From contig CAVVAE010000004.1 of NCBI GenBank assembly GCA_963746185.1, positions 868,001-932,000 on the forward strand: DNA of 64,000 nucleotides. Direction: 5' to 3'. This DNA is from CAVVAE01 sp963746185. GTDB taxonomy: Bacteria > Actinomycetota > Actinomycetes > Propionibacteriales > Nocardioidaceae. The translations under genes and the position numbers were made by a program. Under the pieces are notes generated by a model, which was given only the letters and a program-made list of their open reading frames with translations, ran no database searches and was not told where the DNA came from. Below are positions 34,369 through 42,821 of this stretch, piece by piece. Every line of letters begins with the position of its first letter. The first letter of the stretch is position 1.

Positions 34369-35469
34369 GTGCCAGCTGACAGTGCATCCACGAGGGATCC
34401 ACTGGATCTTGTGCTGCACATCGGCTCGGGGAAAACGGGCACGTCGTCCATCCAGTACTTCATGAACCTGAACCGGGCCGCGCTGGCCGACCTCGGCCTC
34501 CTCTATCCGCGAACGCCCGGACCGAGGCGGCATTACCGTCTCAGTCTCTTCGCCCGCTCCGACGGCCCGCTTGAAGACTTGCCCTCCTGGCGCCGGGAAC
34601 GGGAGCGAGGTCGATTCTCGTCGCCGGAAGCGTTCCGAAAGACGTTCAGACGTCGACTGCTCAGGGAGATCGACGAGTCCGGGCTGTCCCGCGTGCTGCT
34701 CTCCGACGAAGCCCTCTACGCCTCTTCAGACGAGGCGATGCAACGGCTGAGCCGGTTCGTCCACCGGATCGCTAGCAGTCTGCGGATCGTCGTCTACCTC
34801 CGCCGCCAGGACGACCATCTGGTGAGCCGCTACCAGCAAGTCGTGAAGCACGGTGAGACCGTCCGGTTGGCCGAGCGGACGCAGCAACCCAACCTGTCTG
34901 GGACCTACGACTACTATCTCCGGCTGCGAACGTGGGAAAGGCTGCTCAAGCCCAGCGAGTTGGTCGTACGCCGCTTCGAGCCCGACGGATTTGTCGACGG
35001 ATCCCTCGTCCAGGACTTCCTCGATGCGGCGAACATCGACGCCCGAGCCGACGACTTCAAGCAGGCCGAGCCCGTGAACGAGAGCCTGGACGCCGAGGCC
35101 GTGGAGTTACTGCGGATCCTCAACATGTTCCGGGCGGAGGACGCGGCCGCGCAGGCTCTTCCTGCGACCAACAATCCGCTGATTACCCGGCTGGCCGCGG
35201 CCTCGGCCGGACCGACCCTGACCCTGTCCTCCCCAGTCCTCGACGAGTTCATGGCGCGATGGGAGCAGTCCAACCAGGACGTGGCCCGTGAACTCCTGGG
35301 CGACGAGAGCGGAACGCTGTTCCACGCCCCACGGAGGACCCACAACACGACCACCGAGCAGCGTCTCGACCCGGCCCGCCTCAACCAATTCCTCACGCTG
35401 CTGGAATTACCGGAGCAGGTGCACGCTCCGTTGCGTGCCTTGGTCGAACGCGAGGCGAAATCCCCCTGA
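34369..35469 (+). CDS. Sulfotransferase-like P-loop protein, second type, copy 1
   Basis: 366 residues from the GTG at 34369, which has GGAGG at 34354-34358; the longer ORF from 34204 runs through the intergenic region. The PAPS-loop motif LVLHIGSGKTGTSSIQYFM begins at about residue 12. The second motif LRIVVYLRRQDDHLVSRYQQVVKH corresponds to the 3'-phosphate-binding R/S of sulfotransferases. The rest is alpha-helical. It differs from the 250-residue pair at 29-30.6 kb, so it is a separate family. A tandem paralogue follows with a one-base overlap (TGATG). Confidence 0.75.
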   Translation: MPADSASTRDPLDLVLHIGSGKTGTSSIQYFMNLNRAALADLGLLYPRTPGPRRHYRLSLFARSDGPLEDLPSWRRERERGRFSSPEAFRKTFRRRLLREIDESGLSRVLLSDEALYASSDEAMQRLSRFVHRIASSLRIVVYLRRQDDHLVSRYQQVVKHGETVRLAERTQQPNLSGTYDYYLRLRTWERLLKPSELVVRRFEPDGFVDGSLVQDFLDAANIDARADDFKQAEPVNESLDAEAVELLRILNMFRAEDAAAQALPATNNPLITRLAAASAGPTLTLSSPVLDEFMARWEQSNQDVARELLGDESGTLFHAPRRTHNTTTEQRLDPARLNQFLTLLELPEQVHAPLRALVEREAKSP

Positions 35470-36560
35470 TGCCCATCGACTCACCACTCGGCAGGCCGCT
35501 GGACATGGTCCTGCACATCGGCACCGGCAAGGCTGGCTCGTCGTCGATCCAGAACTTCCTCCGGCAGAACCGCGATGCGCTCTTCCAGCTGGGAGTACTC
35601 CTTCCGCAGAGCCCAGGGCAGTCGCGGCACGCCCGGCTCAGTCTGTTCGTCAAGACGGACGAGGAGCTCGAGAACTCCCCCGAGTGGCGCCGGCAGAAAC
35701 AGCCCGATCCCGCGAAGTTCCGCAAAACGTTCCGGCGGCAGCTGCTGACCGAGATCGAGCTGTCCGGAGCCCCTCGCGTGATGCTCTCCGACGAGGTGCT
35801 GTTCGGGTCTTCGGTTCCAGCGCTCCGGCGGCTGGGCCGGTTCACCGGACGCGTCGCGGACCGGCTGCGCGTCATCGCCTACCTCCGTCGCCAGGACGAC
35901 CACATGGTGAGTCGCTACCAGCAAGGCGTGAAGATCGGGTGGGTTCAGCGGCTGAGCGACTGGGCGCAGGAGGACATGACCGACCTGTACGACTACCACG
36001 TCCGCCTACGCAGGCATGCGCGGCTGCTGGATCCCGACGATCTCGTCGTACGCCGTTTCGAGCCCGACGGCTTCGTCGGCGGTTCGCTGTACCAGGACTT
36101 CCTCGATGCCGCGGGGATCGACGCCCGCGCTGCCGAGTGGGAACAAGGCGAGTTCCGCAACCAGAGCCTGGATGCCGAGAGTGTGGAGTTCCTGCGACTG
36201 CTGAACCTCTACCGAGTCGAGGACGAGTCCGCGACGCCTGGATTGATCGACAACCGAGCGCTGATTTCACGACTCGTCGATGCATCATCGGGACCGGTGC
36301 TGACGATGCCGGCGCCCTTCCTCGACGCCTTTATGGCGCAGTGGGAGGAGACCAACCAACAGGTGGCGCGCGACTTCCTTCGTGATCCGAGCGGCGAGTT
36401 GTTCAGCGTGCCCCGCAAGACCGGGAACACCACCGTCGAACAGCGCCTCGACCCGAGTCGGCTCGACCACTTCCTCGCCCTTGCACAACTCCCAGAACTG
36501 ATGCACGCACCGTTGCGCGCGCTGGCCGAACGCGAGGCGAAAGCCCGTCCATCGTCCTAA
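35469..36560 (+). CDS. Sulfotransferase-like P-loop protein, second type, copy 2
   Basis: 363 residues, paralogous to the preceding gene: MVLHIGTGKAGSSSIQNFL, LRVIAYLRRQDDHMVSRYQQGVK, VVRRFEPDGFVGGSLYQDFLDAAGIDARA and TGNTTVEQRLDPSRLDHFL. One change in the phosphosulfate loop (KAGSSS against KTGTSS) still leaves the key Lys and Ser. It starts on the stop codon of copy 1 and ends with its stop overlapping that of the convergent GT2 gene by four bases. The acceptor is unknown, presumably a sugar of the glycan made here. Confidence 0.75.
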   Translation: MPIDSPLGRPLDMVLHIGTGKAGSSSIQNFLRQNRDALFQLGVLLPQSPGQSRHARLSLFVKTDEELENSPEWRRQKQPDPAKFRKTFRRQLLTEIELSGAPRVMLSDEVLFGSSVPALRRLGRFTGRVADRLRVIAYLRRQDDHMVSRYQQGVKIGWVQRLSDWAQEDMTDLYDYHVRLRRHARLLDPDDLVVRRFEPDGFVGGSLYQDFLDAAGIDARAAEWEQGEFRNQSLDAESVEFLRLLNLYRVEDESATPGLIDNRALISRLVDASSGPVLTMPAPFLDAFMAQWEETNQQVARDFLRDPSGELFSVPRKTGNTTVEQRLDPSRLDHFLALAQLPELMHAPLRALAEREAKARPSS

Positions 36561-37306
36561 CGGCGGGTGGAACCCAGGTCGCGGATTCGATCGATCGCCA
36601 TCGCCGGCAGCGCCCGCACGACCGACTTGCGGGTGTTGCTCTCGGTGACGAGGGAGAAGTCACGGCGGCGCTTGAAGATGATCGTGTCCTTCACCGCGAT
36701 GTGCCGCCAGCCTGACGCGAGACTCTCGATGGTGAACTGGAAGTCCTGATAGGAGAGGCCGTTGACGACGTCTCGGGTCACGTAGGGCAACTCCAGGTGT
36801 GCTTCGAGCGGCGCCATGCACAGCGAGTCGTAGTAGTGCCGGAAGTAGAGGTAGTGGGGCGTGAACAGCGGCGAGCTCTGGTCGATGTTGAGCAGCACTG
36901 CCTTCGCGCCGTCGAAGATGACGTTGAGCTCCGGGTGAGCAATAGCGGGCTCTCCACGTGCGGCCGACGCGTCCAGAGCCGCGACACCCTCCAACAACCA
37001 GTTCTCGCTGAACAGGTCATCGGCGTCCAAGAACGCGACGTACCGACTGTCGCACTCGTGGATGATGGCGTTGCGCACCATGCCGAGGTCGCGCTCGTCC
37101 AGGGTTCGTCGCTCCCAGTGGTCGAAGTGCGGCTGATTGAAGTAGGTCAAGGTGTCGGGCGCAGGTGCGTCGAGCGCGATGATCCGTCGCACCGTGAGCC
37201 CTCGCGCTTGTGCTGCCTCGATCGCGAGATCGGCGGCGCGCATCGCCGGCCCACAGACTGCCGTCTCGTTGTGGGCGGTCACGATCACGGTGAGATCGGT
37301 GGTCAT
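36557..37306 (-). CDS. Glycosyltransferase family 2, module 2
   Basis: 249 residues, a clear paralogue of the gene at 30632-31405: LTVIVTAHNETAVCGPAMRAADLAI, FLDADDLFSENWLLEGVAALDA, SPLFTPHYLYFRHYYDSLCMAPLEAHLELPYV and KDTIIFKRRRDFSLV. It is coupled to the downstream half of module 2 by a four-base overlap with the large GT gene (37303-37306), exactly as in module 1. Same predicted role, with presumably a different acceptor. Confidence 0.82.
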   Translation of the reverse strand: MTTDLTVIVTAHNETAVCGPAMRAADLAIEAAQARGLTVRRIIALDAPAPDTLTYFNQPHFDHWERRTLDERDLGMVRNAIIHECDSRYVAFLDADDLFSENWLLEGVAALDASAARGEPAIAHPELNVIFDGAKAVLLNIDQSSPLFTPHYLYFRHYYDSLCMAPLEAHLELPYVTRDVVNGLSYQDFQFTIESLASGWRHIAVKDTIIFKRRRDFSLVTESNTRKSVVRALPAMAIDRIRDLGSTRR

Positions 37307-39165
37307 CCGGCCTCCTCGGCCTGCTTGAGCTCGGCGTCAACCAGCAGCAGGTCGGCGACGTGGTCGGCGAACTCGGCCTCCGTACGTTCCTTGAGCAACC
37401 GGTCGCGGAGCGCGCCCGCACGTTGGCGCGCCCTGGTCTGGTCAGCGAGCACATCGCGGATCGCTCGCGCGTACGCCTCTGGGTCCTCCAGGTCGGCCAC
37501 CGGCCAGGAGTCCTCCTCGCTGAGCACCTCACCGGTTCCGCCGACAAGGCTGCCGACGATCGGGATGCCGGTCATGCCGACCTCGAGCAACTGGCTTGGG
37601 ACCCCGTCCCAACCGGACGTGTAGAACCAGACGTCGGCGTCGGACAACTCGAGGTCGGAGATATGCGCGTAGGCCCCTTCCAGCCGGACGTTGTTGGGCG
37701 CCCTGCGAACGTGACCGGGAGTCAGTACCGACTCTCCCCACATGCGGAAGTCTAGGTCGGGCATCCGGCGCGCGACCTCAAGCGCGATGTCGATGCGCTT
37801 CTGCCGGTCCCACCTTCCTGCCCAGAAGACCTGCGGCCGCCGCGCGGGATCAGACGCCGGCGGAGAGACAACGGGGATGTGCGGATCAACCGGGCCGTGC
37901 AGTACGTGGATGCGTGTTCCCTGCTCCTCTCCTAACTGGTGTCTCTCGCGCAGCCAGTTCGCCAAGTACGCGCTGTCGGTGAGCACCCCCTCGACGAGGT
38001 CGAAGCAGCGGTAGAAGAACCGAAGCGGGACGCCCACCCAACTGCCCGTGGCCACCTGCTCATTGCAGAACATCATCAGGAAGAGGCGCTCTGAGGCCGC
38101 GAGTGCCTTTCCGTATATGGTCAACGCCTCATAGAGCACCCGCGAGTTGATGTTGACCACCGCGTCAGCGTGGAACGAGCGGATCAACTCGACGAGAGTG
38201 CGATGGGAGGCCAGCCGATCCGTGCCTTCTACTTCGCGGGCGAAGTCGATTTCCCGAACACCCGCGGGGAACCGGCCGGGGGGCGCAGTCCCGCCTTTGT
38301 CGGTGTAGATCACGACGATGTCGTGGGCCTCGATGCGGCCAGTCAGGGCATGCGCAATGTGCCCTTCCATTCGACGGCCGCCTCCCCATCGTGGGTCGGA
38401 GGCCACCAGGACCAGCCGCGCACTGGCGAACCCGGCCGCCTGTTGGCAAGCGTGTATGGCGACGACCTGATCAACGATGTTCGGCGTGACCAGCGGCGGG
38501 ATGTTCGGTCTCGTGGTTTCGGTCCAGACGTCCCCGATCAGCGGCTCGACTTCCGCGGCTCGGGCGAACATCGCTCCGAGAGTGCCCGTACGCAGCCGCG
38601 CCTGCAGGTCCAGTCGGATATCGGCAAGGGTCTTGACCAGCTCTTCGGGCTCCATCCCTAGGACTGGAGCCATCGCCTCCAAGCCGGGGGCAGGTTCAGC
38701 GATTTCGCCGCCGTCCCTGCCCCGCTTGAGCCACTCCAGGTAGGGGCTGCGACCGGGACCGCCCTCCTTCTCCGGATAGCGCGAGAGGTAGGACTGCATG
38801 CTGAAGTTGATCTCGGGGCTGGACAGGGCATCGGGACCCTTCTTCAGGAAATGCTGTAGCGGATCAACATCCGTCGACAGCAGGTGTCGCGCCTGAAGCA
38901 GGAAGTGCATGACGTCGAAATGCTCGTACGCGAGGTCATAGTCGGCATTGAGCCCGGCCGGCCGCATCGCTCGCCTCGCCTTGGCGACGGCGGCGTCCAT
39001 GATCGGGCCGACGTTGGTTGTCTCCTCCACGACCTCCCGAGGAACTCCCTGTCGGTGGGGCGGATGGTCGCCCTTGACGTAGCGCTGGAGCCGACGCATC
39101 ACCGCACCGCCCTTACGGCGCAACTGGTCTCGGCGCTTCCCGACCCATCGCCTAGCGGTCATCAC
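37303..39165 (-). CDS. Large glycosyltransferase (GT4-like), module 2
   Basis: 620 residues, paralogous end to end to the module 1 enzyme. The N-terminal domain has DYDLAYEHFDVMHFLLQ and HFLKKGPDALSSPEINFSMQSYLSRYPE; the catalytic part has WGGGRRMEGHIAHAL, VFWAGRWDRQKRIDIALEVARRMPDLDFRMWGE and DGVPSQLLEVGMTGIPIVGSLVGGTGEVL. ATG start at 39163-39165, 37 bases after the methyltransferase stop, so it probably shares a transcript with that gene and with the GT2 gene downstream. Confidence 0.8.
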   Translation of the reverse strand: MMTARRWVGKRRDQLRRKGGAVMRRLQRYVKGDHPPHRQGVPREVVEETTNVGPIMDAAVAKARRAMRPAGLNADYDLAYEHFDVMHFLLQARHLLSTDVDPLQHFLKKGPDALSSPEINFSMQSYLSRYPEKEGGPGRSPYLEWLKRGRDGGEIAEPAPGLEAMAPVLGMEPEELVKTLADIRLDLQARLRTGTLGAMFARAAEVEPLIGDVWTETTRPNIPPLVTPNIVDQVVAIHACQQAAGFASARLVLVASDPRWGGGRRMEGHIAHALTGRIEAHDIVVIYTDKGGTAPPGRFPAGVREIDFAREVEGTDRLASHRTLVELIRSFHADAVVNINSRVLYEALTIYGKALAASERLFLMMFCNEQVATGSWVGVPLRFFYRCFDLVEGVLTDSAYLANWLRERHQLGEEQGTRIHVLHGPVDPHIPVVSPPASDPARRPQVFWAGRWDRQKRIDIALEVARRMPDLDFRMWGESVLTPGHVRRAPNNVRLEGAYAHISDLELSDADVWFYTSGWDGVPSQLLEVGMTGIPIVGSLVGGTGEVLSEEDSWPVADLEDPEAYARAIRDVLADQTRARQRAGALRDRLLKERTEAEFADHVADLLLVDAELKQAEEAG

Positions 39166-39202
39166 GTGGCCTTCTTCTGGTGCGCTTTCATGGTCATGTG
39201 CG

Positions 39203-40228
39203 TCAGGAACGAGGCTTGATCGCGAGCCGCCCGGTTCCGATGGGAAGCAACAGCAGCGGCTCGGGCAACGTGTTCAGGAACTCTTCGGTCGCTAGCCGAG
39301 CCCCGTCCCAGTCGCCATAGTCGTCGATGATCAGGACGCCACCTGGGGAGAGGTGGTCATAGAGATTCTCGAGCTCATGCCGAGTCGACTCGTACCAGTC
39401 CGTGTCCAATCGGAGGAGCGAAATCTGAGCTGGCGCACGACTCGGGACCGTGTCCTCCACCAACCCCTTGTGGAAATGGATCTGGTCTTCCGGATAGGCA
39501 GTCTCACGCATCGCCTCCTGCACGTCGTCCAGTCCGGCAACGCCCCAAACGCGATGGTCCTTGTCGTGGGTGGCCAGCAGCTCCTCGGCGCTGGACCCGT
39601 TCGAGCGGGTGTCCTTTTCCGTGGGGGGCGGCATTCCTTCGAACGTGTCGAAGAGATGGAGTGCTCGGTCAGTCGCGCCTTGCTCAATCAAGGTCAGCGC
39701 GACGGCCTGCATACTTCCCCCTCGCCACACACCGCATTCGACGATGTCGCCGGGGATCCCGCCTTTGACGACGTACCTCGTCGCCTCGACAAGGCCGTAG
39801 AGCTTGGCGTGGTCGGTCATGGTCCGGGGTTCTACCCGACGCAGGATCTCGACCGCAGCCTTGTCGTAGTGGGTGGGCATGCCCCTGGCCTTCGTGGCTC
39901 GCCGTTGCTGTTGCTTGGCCTTGGCCTCCGCCTTCTCGCGCTGGAGCTCGACCTTTTCAAGTTTCGCGGTCGTCTCGCCAAGTTGTGTGGTCGCCTCACC
40001 CAGTCGCGCCTTGGCCTCACCAAGTCGGGTGTTGGCCTTTTCGAGCTGCCTCGTCAACCGCACCACTTTTCGCTCGAGGGCTCTGCCTTGCTTCGCGATC
40101 TCAGCAGCCGTGCTGGCACGCTGCAGCTGTAAACCCGTGAGCCGCCGCAGCACGCCGTTGACCGATTGCCTCCACATTGGGGTAACCCTAATCGGCCCGG
40201 CACGAACCTCCGCGGTCGGGCTAGTCAC
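39203..40228 (-). CDS. TylF/macrocin-type O-methyltransferase with N-terminal coiled coil
   Basis: 341 residues. Residues about 35-115 form a strong coiled coil (EKANTRLGEAKARLGEATTQLGETTAKLEK, heptad-like repeats). The C-terminal domain is TylF-like: GDIVECGVWRGGSMQAVA (SAM motif), HLFDTFEGMPPPTEKD, LLRLDTDWYESTRHELENLYDHLSPGGVLIIDDYGDW with the metal-binding acidic residues. TylF enzymes methylate sugar hydroxyls, so O-methylation of a glycan sugar is the natural guess. The start is uncertain: GTG at 40228 or ATG at 40177 (MWRQSV). It lies upstream of the module 2 glycosyltransferases. Confidence 0.8.
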   Translation of the reverse strand: MTSPTAEVRAGPIRVTPMWRQSVNGVLRRLTGLQLQRASTAAEIAKQGRALERKVVRLTRQLEKANTRLGEAKARLGEATTQLGETTAKLEKVELQREKAEAKAKQQQRRATKARGMPTHYDKAAVEILRRVEPRTMTDHAKLYGLVEATRYVVKGGIPGDIVECGVWRGGSMQAVALTLIEQGATDRALHLFDTFEGMPPPTEKDTRSNGSSAEELLATHDKDHRVWGVAGLDDVQEAMRETAYPEDQIHFHKGLVEDTVPSRAPAQISLLRLDTDWYESTRHELENLYDHLSPGGVLIIDDYGDWDGARLATEEFLNTLPEPLLLLPIGTGRLAIKPRS

Positions 40229-40272
40229 CCATTTTGATCACTCACGTGCGCTGAACCAGCGCCCGTCAGCGG

Positions 40273-41226
40273 TCAGAGCAGATCGTTGGCGGTGAGGAAC
40301 TCCGTCGCCACGTCCTCAGGCTTCTGACGCTCGAGATCCACCTTGCTGTTCATCGTCGCCAGGTCTTCGGTCGTCAGCGTTGAGGACAGCTCGTTGAGCA
40401 CGTCCGCGATGTCGCCGTGGTCCGCGAGGAAGTCGGAGTTGACCGCCGGGATGAGGTTCTGAGCGGGCTGGATGCCCTGGTCGTCCTCGAGGATCACCAA
40501 GCCCAGCTCGGCAAGGCTGCCATCGGTCGTGCCGGTCTCACCGAGCTGCACCTCGCCCTTCTTGACCGCGTCCTTCATCTGAGCGCTGGCGAAGTCGAGC
40601 GGCACGATCTCGGTGATGTCCAAGCCGTAGACGTTCGTCAGACCGCCTTCGCAGTCCGACCGCCCCTCGCAGTCAGGCGGAGCGGCGAGCTTGATCGGCT
40701 CCCCCAGCGCAGCCAGGTCAGACAGCGTGGTGAGGTTGTTCTCGTCGGCGAAGTCCTGGGTGACGAAGAAGGCGTTCTGGTCGGTTGCCTGCGAGGGCTC
40801 GAGCATCGAGATGCCCTTCTCCTCGGCCAACGGCTTGAGTGCTGCGAGAGTCGCGTCCGGGTCGTTGGTCGAGACCGGCTCGGCCGTGTCGCCGTTCTTC
40901 TCGGTATTGAGGAAGTCGGTAATTCCGGCGAGATAGTCCGGTACGACGTCGACACCCCCGTTGCCCAGCTCACCGATGTAGACGTCGCGCGTGGTGACCA
41001 GCTTGGTTTCCACGTCGTACCCCGCGTTGCTGAGCAGCTGCTCATACATCGAGGCCATGATCTGCATCTCGGTGAAGTCCTGTCCACCAACGGTCAATGA
41101 CCCTTTGTCGGCAGAAGCTGTGTCGTCACCTGAGTCTTCTAAGGAGTTGTCATCGCCACCGCAGGCAGCGGTGATCATCAAGCCAGCAGCGGCCAGCGCA
41201 AGGCCGACAGAACGGTAAAGCTTCAT
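40273..41226 (-). CDS. Osmoprotectant (glycine betaine/choline) ABC transporter substrate-binding lipoprotein
   Basis: 317 residues from the ATG at 41224-41226 with GAAGGTGG upstream. A lipoprotein signal (MKLYRSVGLALAAAGLMITA then Cys22 in the lipobox) leads to a mature protein with the OpuBC/ProX-type pattern: LTVGGQDFTEMQIMASMYEQLLSNAGYDVETK, VDVVPDYLAGITDFL and QLGETGTTDGSLAELGLVILEDD. It binds quaternary amines outside the membrane. It is the last gene of a permease-permease-SBP operon; the 121-base gap before it may hold its own promoter. Confidence 0.88.
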   Translation of the reverse strand: MKLYRSVGLALAAAGLMITAACGGDDNSLEDSGDDTASADKGSLTVGGQDFTEMQIMASMYEQLLSNAGYDVETKLVTTRDVYIGELGNGGVDVVPDYLAGITDFLNTEKNGDTAEPVSTNDPDATLAALKPLAEEKGISMLEPSQATDQNAFFVTQDFADENNLTTLSDLAALGEPIKLAAPPDCEGRSDCEGGLTNVYGLDITEIVPLDFASAQMKDAVKKGEVQLGETGTTDGSLAELGLVILEDDQGIQPAQNLIPAVNSDFLADHGDIADVLNELSSTLTTEDLATMNSKVDLERQKPEDVATEFLTANDLL

Positions 41227-41347
41227 GTGGTGAACCACCTTCTGTGTCCCGCGAGCATGCGCCCGCGCGTGTCCGATGGGCACCACCAGTCCGGCACCCC
41301 TGTGAACAGGAGAGCACCAGATGAACGTTCACGCAACTACGAAACGG

Positions 41348-42055
41348 TCACGATGCGCGCGCGTTGGCCCGACGACGAGCGCCGCGCATGGGGTCGAGCC
41401 TGCGCTCAGCCAGCACGGCCAGCCCTTCCAGCACCAGCGCGCCCACTGCCACCAGGATGGCACCGGCCAAGACCTCATACGTTCTGTGGTTCGCGAAGCC
41501 GCGGGTGATGATGCGTCCCAGCCCCGGACCCGCCACCAACGCTGCGATGGTCGCAGTCGCCCAGACCTGCACGAGGGCAAGCCGTACACCGGTCAGGACA
41601 ACAGGTATCGCCAGCGGGAGCTCGATCTGGCGGAAGACACCCCAACCACTCATCCCCATACCGCGAGATGCCTCGATGATGTCGCGGTCCACTTCGCGCA
41701 TTCCGACGTAGGCGTTGGTGATGATCGGCGGTAGCGCGAACAGGATGAGCGAGATCAGTGTCGCCAGCCCAGCGCGACCGAAGGGTCCGAACACTGCAGA
41801 ACCCACCGGACCGATCGAGAGCACCAGCAAGACAGCGAACACGGGAATGGCGCGTCCGATGTTGGAGATGTTCACGGCAAGGAAGCCGCCGCGGCCGCGG
41901 TGCCCTAGCCACAAGGCCAGCGGGAGACCAAGTGCGCAGGCAAGCACGAGACTCGTCACGGTCAACAGCATCTGCTGGCTGAAGAAGGCTCCGATGCCCG
42001 TCTCACCGGACCAGTTCTGTCCGTCGAAGATGTAGCTCAGGGCGTCGGCGAGCAT
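41348..42055 (-). CDS. Osmoprotectant ABC transporter permease (OpuBD/ProW type), second
   Basis: 235 residues with five or six membrane segments and the binding-protein-dependent permease EAA loop IIEASRGMGMSGWGVFRQIELPLAIPVVLTGVRLALVQVWATATIAALVAGPGLGRII. The phrase LPLAIPVVLTGVR is typical of the choline/betaine permeases. One base separates its ATG from the stop of the first permease. It works with the SBP below and the ATPase at 42804. Confidence 0.9.
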   Translation of the reverse strand: MLADALSYIFDGQNWSGETGIGAFFSQQMLLTVTSLVLACALGLPLALWLGHRGRGGFLAVNISNIGRAIPVFAVLLVLSIGPVGSAVFGPFGRAGLATLISLILFALPPIITNAYVGMREVDRDIIEASRGMGMSGWGVFRQIELPLAIPVVLTGVRLALVQVWATATIAALVAGPGLGRIITRGFANHRTYEVLAGAILVAVGALVLEGLAVLAERRLDPMRGARRRANARAS

Positions 42056-42056
42056 C

Positions 42057-42821
42057 TCAAGCCCTCTCGCCGGCTCGGGTCCATGGCGTCATCAGTCGTT
42101 GTGCGCCGAGCAACACGACGTCCAGGACCACCGCGAGCGCGACACACAGCACACTCGCTGCAAAGATCTGCGCCTTGAACTGGTTGCCCACTGCATCGAG
42201 CAGCAGGTTGCCCAAGCCGCCGTTCGCGACAATGGAACCGATCGTCGCGAGGGCGACCGTGGACACCGTGGCGACCCGCAGACCCGCCATGATGACCGGT
42301 AGCGCCAACGGCAGTTCCACCTGCAGCAAGAGCCGAGTGGACCCGTACCCGGCTCCGAGCGCAGACTCCTTGACCTCGTCTGGTACACCGCGCAGCCCAG
42401 CGAGAATGTTGCGGACCAGGATCGTCAACGAATAGAGAGCAAGGCCGATGATCACAGTCGTCTTGGTGAGCCCCGTCATCGGCAGCAGCAACGAGAAGAG
42501 CGCCAGTGACGGGATGGTGTAGACGATCGTGGTCCCGCCGATGATCAGCGCCTCCAAACGGTGATAGCGACGAGCGAGAAGGGCGAGTGGGAAGGCCATG
42601 ATGAACCCCAAGAGGACCGACACCACGGTGAGCCACACGTGCACTTCCAGGGCCTCGATCAGCTCGGATCGGTAGTCCTTCCAGTACTGTCCGCAGATCC
42701 AATCGTTGTCGATGTAGCACTGCGGCACATCGGCTGCCAGAGGCACGGCGCTGTCGATCTTGGTCGCGAGGTGTGCGGCCGCCGCTGCCAGTAGAGTCAC
42801 GGCATGGACGCTACCGAACAT
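42057..42821 (-). CDS. Osmoprotectant ABC transporter permease (OpuBB type), first
   Basis: About 254 residues; the open frame continues upstream to 43643 but only as antisense of the ATPase gene. The EAA loop reads VKESALGAGYGSTRLLLQVELPLALPVIMAGLRVATVSTVALATIGSIVANGGLGNLL. Candidate starts are the ATG at 42819-42821 and the GTG at 42798-42800. With the ATG, the gene overlaps the divergent ATPase start; with the GTG the two starts are 3-25 bases apart. Either way the divergent promoters must lie inside the opposite coding regions, or transcripts are leaderless. Confidence 0.85.
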   Translation of the reverse strand: MFGSVHAVTLLAAAAAHLATKIDSAVPLAADVPQCYIDNDWICGQYWKDYRSELIEALEVHVWLTVVSVLLGFIMAFPLALLARRYHRLEALIIGGTTIVYTIPSLALFSLLLPMTGLTKTTVIIGLALYSLTILVRNILAGLRGVPDEVKESALGAGYGSTRLLLQVELPLALPVIMAGLRVATVSTVALATIGSIVANGGLGNLLLDAVGNQFKAQIFAASVLCVALAVVLDVVLLGAQRLMTPWTRAGERA

